A stretch of DNA of 64,000 bases, taken from NCBI GenBank assembly GCA_037367405.1, contig JAZKJV010002314.1, forward strand, positions 372,001 through 436,000. Direction: 5' to 3'. Position numbers and translations under genes: made by a program. Below are positions 57,315 to 64,000 of this stretch, piece by piece (within the stretch, counting starts at the first letter, position 1; each line of letters starts with the position of its first letter). The notes under the pieces were generated by a model. The model was not told where the DNA came from. It ran no database searches and was given only the letters and a program-made list of their open reading frames with translations. This DNA is from Ottelia alismoides (Eukaryota > Streptophyta > Magnoliopsida > Alismatales > Hydrocharitaceae).

Positions 57315-58769
57315 GACCGTTGGATCGGCCTCTTGATCCAACGGTCCAGGCCGTTCCACGCCGCTCCTTATCCTCGATCGTTTGATCTTTCCCCGCACTT
57401 CATCTTGACCGTCCGCTACCGCCTCTCGCACAGCCTGCCACGTGGCAGCTCCCGAGCCCTTTGATCACTTCACCCCAGATTTCATCTATGCCGCTCAAGC
57501 CGCTCTCAACCCTCAGCCATCCGATCAAGCTCCCTTCTCCATCGTGACCGTTCGCTAGCACCTCACGCACAGCTTGCCACGTGGCTGCTTCATCGGCCAA
57601 CGATCTCACCGCCCTAGATCTAATCACGGCCTTTCCTTCGCGCCCCATTGTCAGCCGTTGGATCTCAAGATCCAACGGCCGACGGTTATCGTCAACCTCA
57701 CGACACCTCTCTCTCACACGTTCTCCACATCGCACAACACCTCCCCCCTTCCCTTTTTCTCCACTACTCCAGCTGACCTCACACCTCGCCAACCGTCTCT
57801 CGGTCTCCCCCAGTCATCCACCTCCCTCGCGAACCCCTCGTCAACCCACGAAGCTCTCTCCACTCGCTCCACATCTCCCTCGAAATCACGACCTCCATCA
57901 CTGGAACCGATGCCTGCGAGCTTTAAATCCACCGCCTTCTCCACTGTTCAAGGCTATCCACCTTTACGTGGGGCTCAGCCCAGCCCTCCGCCACCTCCCG
58001 GTGACAGGGGGAGGTGGCTGGATTGAGCGATGACGACTGCGCCCCCGGTGAGATCCATCGCCGGCCATGGCGATGTCGCGGCGCCTCCAGACGACCGCCT
58101 GAGCTGCATCGAGTAGCTGCCGATGTCCAGCGACGACCAGAGCTCCGCTTCGAGCTCGCCCCCAAGCTCCGCTCCGCCTCCGATCAGGTAAGCTTCTCCT
58201 TCTTCTTCCTCTGTATTTTTTTTATTTTTCTTCGTTTTTTCTCGGTCACTCCGGCCGTGTTTATCCTCCATCGACCATCCCATCAGCTTCGCCACGCATC
58301 CCCCTTCCTTGCGACACACTCCGATCATGTCCTCCTTCCTCCAGACCCCCTAGCGCTTCCGACCCACCTCCTCCGCCCTCGCGGCGGAGGAGCTCCGAGC
58401 TCCTCCATCTTCTCCACCCGCCTGAGCTCCCAATTCACTCACCCATGCACCCTATCGTTGCTTCGGCTATCAACTAACCCTGCAGGTGTCTTATTTCTTC
58501 AATGGCCGGACGTTCGCCGGAGAGCACTTCATCCCAGCCGCCTGCCACCTTCGAGCCTCGACGATCGACGCCAGAGCCTCCTGGACCTCCCCCGAGTTCC
58601 ACGCTTCATCGGCGACCATTAATTGGGCTCGGGGGAGGTCGACCGTGGCCGAGAGAGAGAGGCGGAGTCGGGGCTCCCTCGCCGGAGCTCGCTCCCCGCC
58701 GCTTGCTACAGATGGAGGAAGAGGAGCAGTAGCCGTTGGATGCTCCGCCCTGGAGTTTATCCAACGGCT
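57315..58769. repeat. Three CCGTTGGATC inverted repeats in LTR D
   Basis: Perfect arms are 57315-57326 with 57335-57346, 57654-57664 with 57669-57679, and 58731-58741 with 58759-58769. The same motif forms 12-bp hairpins at 38793-38820 and 44234-44261 in the related element. Confidence 0.82.
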
Positions 58770-59833
58770 ACAATTCAACCACGTCGTCCAGATCGCTACC
58801 TCCAGATGCCGTTGGATCCTTGTGATCCAATGGTGCCCAGTCAGCCACGTGTCAGAACCGGGCCTACTCCGAGCCTTAGTGTCCTAGCCAGAGGCTTGGA
58901 TCCACCGAGCCTGTTCCGAGCCTGCAGGAGCTTCGGCCTACTCCGAGCCTACGCCGAAGCGACGCCGAACCTCCGCTGATCCTGAGCCAACGTCCAAGCC
59001 TGGAAGGCGCGTGCATGGCGCGTGCCTTCTGGGCAAATTGCGGAGGAGCCCACAATCTTCTCCAATTTGCAGATAGGTCCCCATATCACGTGCAGCAAGC
59101 GTGAGCCGTGGGTATTTTACAGGGAAGTCCAGTACTTTTACGTATTTACATTTTAGTCCCTGCCAGGACCTATTTGTAGTTATCTTTTTTATGTTTTCTT
59201 GCACTTATGCCCCTGGTTTCTCTTCTGAATATCTTGAGCTATGTTTATCCGAATGAGATGATTTCAGTTTCGTTTCGAAGCTCGTTTGACGAACTTTCTC
59301 ATGGCATGATCATTTCGTTTAATGGACACTTTAATACTGATGTATTATTTTGATATCTACGTGTCTCTTGCTATTTCATACATGCCTTGATCAAAATTGA
59401 GTTTGTCATCTTAAATTAAATTTGGAATTGAATCATTGATTATTTTGCTCACCATTTTTCTAACTAGGGCATGTTAGTGATGCTTTGCATGATCATTTAA
59501 TTGCATAAAAAAATATATTAAAAAAATGCATGTTTAATTTTAATTTCATTGTCATGTTGTGTCTTTGCATCATTTGACCTATACGCTTTCATTCAACACT
59601 TCATTAAATACGCTTAAATCCGATAAATACGAGAGAGGCTCGTGTCCCTGAGTTCGACCTTGGTATCTTACCAAGTAAAAAAATAAATCTTCGATCACCT
59701 CATTTCTATTCGTTATGGCATATATCTAAATGAGGTGATCGTTTTGACGACCCGAATCGGCCCGGCTACGATGATGATTTCCATGTGCTAAAAACACATT
59801 ATTAAAGGGCCGATTTTGCGGTTCGTCAGTCCT

Positions 59834-60300
59834 GCACCTTTACCACAACGTCTTCCAAAATACCTCAAGGTCGCTTGATGGATCGATCAATGAAAGGATC
59901 ATACGTGTTTTCTTGAGAGGACCTAGCCCAAATTCTTAATGACAAGGGTAGGAGGTTGATGGAAGAACTGTTGTCAAGCAGAGTTTGCTCAAAGACCTGA
60001 TTGAAAATCTCACAACTGATTAGAGGCGCTCCTTTGTCCTACTTCTTATGTGGGAGATTGCTGATGGTTACAACTGTGGCCATGGTGAGAATGTGCTTGT
60101 CAACTTGTCGGCGTCTGTTGTTCGTACGTGACACTTGCTTGTACATGCCTCTTTCAAACCTTTCTTCACAGTTGGTATGTACTCCATGACCTTCGTCAAT
60201 GGAATCTCAGTAGTCAAGTTATTAAGAATGTCCACAACTCCAAGATCAGATAACACACTTTTTCCTTTTGCATTTTTTGGATTTTTCTATTGCATCAGGA
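59834..60300 (-). pseudogene. Athila protease N-terminal part
   Basis: On the minus strand, TTEIPLTKVMEYIPTVKKGL (about 60200) is the block upstream of protease. Then come GAPLISCEIFNQVFEQ and LLDNSSSINLLPLSL (about 59960), where the family has LLDLGAS-NLLP, so the active-site D-x-G is altered to D-N-S. DRSIKRP and GILEDVVVKVQ lead to the solo LTR at 59828. Stops occur near 60070 and 59860. Confidence 0.82.
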
Positions 60301-60419
60301 AAAGGAATATCTACGTGACCGAAATTAGAAAAAGAGTTTTTATTTACAACAAAATCCTTGTCCACAATATATTGTACATCCAGGTCAAAAAAGGAGTACA
60401 ATCTGGAAGCTGAGATGCT

Positions 60420-62683
60420 GGTACTGGTGGACAGGTAAGAAGTGGGGCCGCCACTCTGTCGGCTGGCGTAGGATCGGCTGTGGCTGGTGGCTCCTCCATG
60501 GCTGGCTCGACTTCACTTTGGTGAGGATCATCTTTTTGGTCTTTTTGCTTTTTCTGATTTTTTTTCTTTTTGGTGATGGAGGTGGCAGTGGATGGCGACT
60601 GGAATGTCTTCTCCTCCTTCTTCTTCCTCGCCCGCTATTGTAGCTGGCATAGTTGATACAGAAGATGATGATTTACCTGAAGGTTTATTCTTCCCCTTGT
60701 TGGTGGCAGGAGAAGGCAAGGCCCTACTGCTCTTGAGAGTGACAACATTAGATAAAACAATAACACAAACATCAGACTCTACATGCATAGACGAGACATC
60801 ACATTCTGCCTGCTCTCTTTTCTTGAAGTTGTTGTGATTGGCCTTGACCTGCACCAGAATGGTTGTTTTTGTAGCGGTCAGGTCATCTAACTTCTTCGTC
60901 GATTCTGCTAGGCCTTAGACAAGTTGGGTCAAGTAATCAATGGTTGGGTTAACAGGATTTGCCTCAGAGGGTTCAACGTGCAGACCATGCTGTTGATGCA
61001 TGTTTGGGGGTTGAGGCGGAGACTTCTGGTGGTGCTGAGGTGGTGGAGGAAGTTGAAATTGATGGTAAGAGGGAGGAGGGTATTGCTGGTACTGTGGAGG
61101 TGGGGTAGCTGCATACTGGTGGTATGGTTGTGGCTGCCAGTATTGCGGCTGCTGGTAGTGCTATTTCTGCCTCCATTTATTGGGATACTGAGGAGGCTGG
61201 TGATACTATGACGGAGGTTGTGAGGACTACCCAAAACAACGACCTTGTAGTTGGTGGTATTGTCGGTTGGCTTGTTGTTCGCCCTGAGGATGTCTGGTAG
61301 GATGGGCCAGCTGTGCATCATTACTCCAAACACCATTGACTTCTTGAATCAAGGGTGGTGGTGGAAAGGTTGGATCTGATGATGGAAGGAAGTCTGGCTG
61401 GTAGACAACCATCTGCTGCAGCATCGGGCCTTGATCGGGTGCCTGCACGTAGTACACGTGCTGGACTACCGGTGGCTGCTAGCTCGATTGAGGTTGTTGT
61501 TGTAGTGATGAGTCATCTTTCTTCTTAGCTGGAGCTTCTGTAGATGGTGTCGCCGACTGAACCGAACTGATGGTGCCCACCAGTAGCTCTAACTGCTTGG
61601 TGATCTGGTCCAGTTTGTCGAGATTCTGCGTCCTCTTTTCGATCACAACGAGTTTCTAAAGGTCCTATGATATCTTCTCAATAATATCAATCTTTGAGAG
61701 ATGGCCCCCCGTGATGACGAGGTTGGAGCTCTCTTCTCTCTCCGCCTCACGAGATGTTGTCATATGGACTTGCTTCTAGAGGATTTGGGGTTGCTTCAGA
61801 TATGCCTTGGATGAAGAGAGGGTGGCCTCTCCTTCGACAATTTCCTCAAAAATCTGCCAGTTTACATCTTCATCCTCATTGAAATGTGAACCCCCACAGG
61901 CTACGTCAACGATCCGTTGGCTTTCTACAGTCAACCCCCCGAAGAATGTTGTACCAAGTTAGTCCATGGGATCCCATGATGGGGGCATTTCTCTTGTAGA
62001 TATGTGAATCTCTCCCAGGCTTCATGAATGATCTCATGTGCCCCATGGGAATGGTGATTCTGGCTCGCATCTAGTTGAGTCGCTGAGAGGATAGAATTTG
62101 TTCAAGAAGGCAGACTTCAGCTGCTCCCATGTCGTCACGACCTTTCCCAAATGATTGATACAGGGCCTTGTTCTGTAGACTGTAGGGGAACACCATCATC
62201 TTCACTAAATCCAACGGAACATTGGGGTAATGGGTAGTATGATAGATGCATGAAAATTACTGTAGGTGAATGTAGGGCTCTTCGCTGGTGTTCCCATGGA
62301 AAGAAGGAGAAGAGCAAGGAACTGAGGCTTCAGCTCAAAGTGATCATGCACTAGTGGGATGAGGATCCACTCGGTCATCTAGCTATATATGTCTCCTTCA
62401 GTGTGTGTTTTGGCCTCCCTTGTTCTGGCTCTTCCTCATCGAGGTTCTCACGGGGTCCATATACTCCTCCTCCTGGTCTTTGTCCTCCTCCTCCTTGTCT
62501 ATTCACGACATCATTCAACATATCTTGAAACACAGTCTATGCTAGGGCTTGCTCTGCCAGCTACTGCTAAATGGCCTGGATAGATGCCAACAACTGAGCG
62601 TTCATCTGATTCTGATCATGCATCTATCCTTAATCTGGGTGTGAAGGTGGCTGTTGACCCTTGCCCTTCCCTTGAGGAGCCAT
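60420..62683 (-). pseudogene. Athila gag of element C
   Basis: It starts at the ATG at 62683 (MAPQGKGKGQQPPSHPD), with two early stops. The conserved core is seen in pieces: FELKPQFLALL, FPYSLQNKALY, then EIIHEAWERFTYLQEKCPHHG and FNEDEDVNWQIFEEIVEGEA. A long Pro/Gln/Tyr-rich region follows (about 61480-60990, QPQYWQPQPYHQYAATPPPQ). Near the end TLKSSRALP corresponds to the TLRSG motif of Athila gag. Several stops and frameshifts are present, so no full Gag can be made. A lysine-rich KEKKSEKAKRPKR stretch closes the readable part. Confidence 0.85.
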
Positions 62684-64000
62684 TTTGGGGTCTAAGTTCG
62701 AAGAAATAAATTCCGGGTTCAGATCCAGGAATGGGACTGTCTTCTATCTGCAATGTGAAAATCTCCAATCAGACCACTTGCAATTAAATCTTCAACTACC
62801 AAGATGGATATGAAATTAGGGTCAACTCTAAAGTGTTGTGAATGAAAAATAAGTCAACTGTAGTCGACTCTCATTCACAATACCGAAGATGGGACAAAGG
62901 TGATCCAGTTTTATTGGATGGTCAAGAAGGTTGGATAGAAGACGAGGAGTCTGAAGATCGATCTGCAATATCTGGATCGGTTTTTGAGAATTGCCTTGAA
63001 TTATTGACGATGTCGAGTCAATGGAATCGATGTAGGTGCCAGCGGGATCCTGACTAAGCCATCCATGATCAACATCGTAAAACAAGAAGGAGATCGATGC
63101 AGGAAGAAAGATACGGTGGTCAACGAGGAAGAAAAATGGAGTGTAAAACAATAGAAAGGCTTGAATCGAGCATGGGTCAAAAGGAAGACACATGACAAAA
63201 TTTGAGCAAATGCGCGGGAATTTATTCTTTGAACCTTAATCTAGATCCATACAAACACAATACAAAATTGAGTTCACCAACTCACGCCATGTGAAGCCAC
63301 TAAGGTTCGTCTATTTATTATCTTTTCAGTTTTAGAGTTGTTATTTTCAGGCATATCTTATAACAAATCCTTAGCATGTTAACCCTACAGGAGAGAGAGT
63401 ACTGCTAAAAAAGTATCCCGTACTTGTCCTCCTCCTTTATAACCTGTAGTTTGTACTTTTTGAGGTCCTTGTAATCCTTCCTGGATCCCTACTCAACCAA
63501 AACTCAACCAAAGAAATAGAGAGAGGAAGCTGATAGGCAAAACTGCTACTTCGGTTCTCGCTCGTAACAGAATCACCCGTGAGCTTGCAAGAACATACTC
63601 GGACGCAAACCAATGAGATAGATACCCCTGTGAAGTTGTGGCCTATACTCAGTACTTCAGACCATGTCGATGCTCCATACAAGATAGGAACACCATTGCT
63701 GACAAGGCCCTACTTGGTCACGTACGATAGAAGCGCCATTACTTCATAAATCTAGGCGATACACAAGGCAGTTACAGACTGGGTTTGGGCTTCAATCCTT
63801 AGTGGGTCATGCCTCTCTCATGGGATGGGTTTTGGTCCCATCCTAATGTACCTGAAAATAATGAGGGCTTTATGAACCCAAAACAATGATAGTCCATTAC
63901 GGATTTTAATTAAGGTCAAAGTTTATTTAGTAGTCCCCATGTTTTAATTTTTTGGATTTTCACTTTTTTTAATCTGTTTTCATACAAGCGCCTAACGGTT
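62684..64000 (-). other. Leader of element C, running off the window
   Basis: I see no gene. TTGGTGAACTCAATTTTG on the minus strand at about 63270 resembles the sequence upstream of gag in element B (about 33600). By comparison with B, whose gag starts about 1.4 kb after the primer site, the primer site and 5' LTR of C should lie a little beyond base 64000. No Asp-tRNA primer site is present up to the edge. Confidence 0.6.

Larger units (their letters stand above)
56914..59833 (+). mobile_element. Solo LTR D in the protease of element C
   Basis: The LTR (56919-59828, 2910 bp) starts TGATGAACCTCAG and ends GCGGTTCGTCA. GTCCT flanks it at 56914-56918 and 59829-59833. If it is ignored together with one GTCCT copy, the protease frame of C continues in phase. 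The sequence belongs to the family of the LTRs at 34315-45706 but is oriented oppositely: it shares the inverted AACATGAAA motif (57136-57180), CACGTG boxes, CCGTTGGATC inverted repeats, and ACCAAGGTCGAAC near the end (in reverse, about 59655). It is diverged from them. GC-rich open frames of 150-200 codons in its body have no recognised product. Confidence 0.88.
47268..64000 (-). mobile_element. Athila gypsy element C with decayed gag-pol
   Basis: Read leftward from the right edge: leader, gag (62683), protease, RT, RNase H, integrase, a long non-coding stretch, polypurine tract (51023-51036) and 3' LTR (51022-47268). RNase H followed by integrase gives the gypsy order. Blocks such as FMDDFSVYGDS, VKNVRSFLRHVGFYRRFI and YASKTLDEAQRNYTVTEKEL are of Athila type. 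The primer site and 5' LTR are expected just beyond base 64000. The element is dead by stops, frameshifts, loss of catalytic residues and a solo LTR in the protease. It was inserted in the gag end of element B. Confidence 0.88.

Noticed and set aside
57574..58622. Overlapping 150- to 202-codon open frames in the GC-rich part of solo LTR D
   Set aside because: Several frames on both strands are open at once, composition is Pro/Ser/Arg-rich, and no conserved domain is recognisable. They are explained by high GC content.
1..64000. Search for a new defence, biosynthetic or other multi-gene system
   Set aside because: Beyond base 3870 nearly all sequence is accounted for by retrotransposons; no cluster of host genes, CRISPR-like array or unexplained long frame was found.

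Overview
The window is nuclear DNA of a flowering plant with a large, repeat-rich genome. The evidence is Ty1-copia and Athila-type Ty3-gypsy LTR retrotransposons with plant initiator-Met and Asp tRNA primer sites, a plant LINE fragment, and broken pieces of two plant genes (an ATG8-interacting-protein gene and a hydroxyproline O-galactosyltransferase-like gene). I found no intact host gene, RNA gene or CRISPR array. Almost everything right of base 3,870 can be assigned to nested retrotransposons; the species is not identifiable by reading.

Layout. 1-3,869: AT-rich DNA with nothing recognised. 3,870-25,786: a minus-strand Athila-like deletion derivative (element E). Its 3' LTR carries a ~577-bp tandem duplication and is split by two later insertions: a 12.2-kb Copia element (5,495-17,742, TSD TCCAT) and a solo LTR resembling Del/Tekay gypsy LTRs (18,148-20,630, TSD ACCAC). 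Each insertion has its empty site preserved in the other copy of the duplication. 25,787-29,085: the 3' end of a plus-strand relative (element A), head to head with E, giving a large inverted repeat at about 22.0-27.8 kb. 29,086-47,267: a plus-strand Athila-like element (B) with 5' LTR, Asp-tRNA primer site and broken gag. Its gag is split by a solo LTR (34,315-45,706, TSD GCATG), which is itself split by an 8.4-kb non-coding element (36,724-45,137) of the same family. 47,268 to the right edge: a minus-strand Athila element (C) with 3' LTR, integrase, RNase H, RT, protease and gag remnants, broken in its protease by another solo LTR (D, 56,919-59,828, TSD GTCCT). The 5' LTR of C and the right-hand parts of A and B should lie beyond base 64,000.

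Most notable: the promoter-bearing part of the Copia 5' LTR has been replaced by 2.2 kb of foreign DNA. That segment holds an unspliced fragment of an ATI1/ATI2-like gene, whose open exon still reads through, plus a LINE fragment; the 3' LTR keeps the normal sequence. A second gene fragment, a decayed galactosyltransferase, sits inside the Tekay-like solo LTR. The Copia LTRs are about 99% identical although the internal coding region is thoroughly decayed, which points to recent movement as a non-autonomous copy. I saw no new kind of biological system; the interest lies in gene-fragment capture, the fold-back duplication junction, and the relation between the Athila elements and their non-coding partner family.
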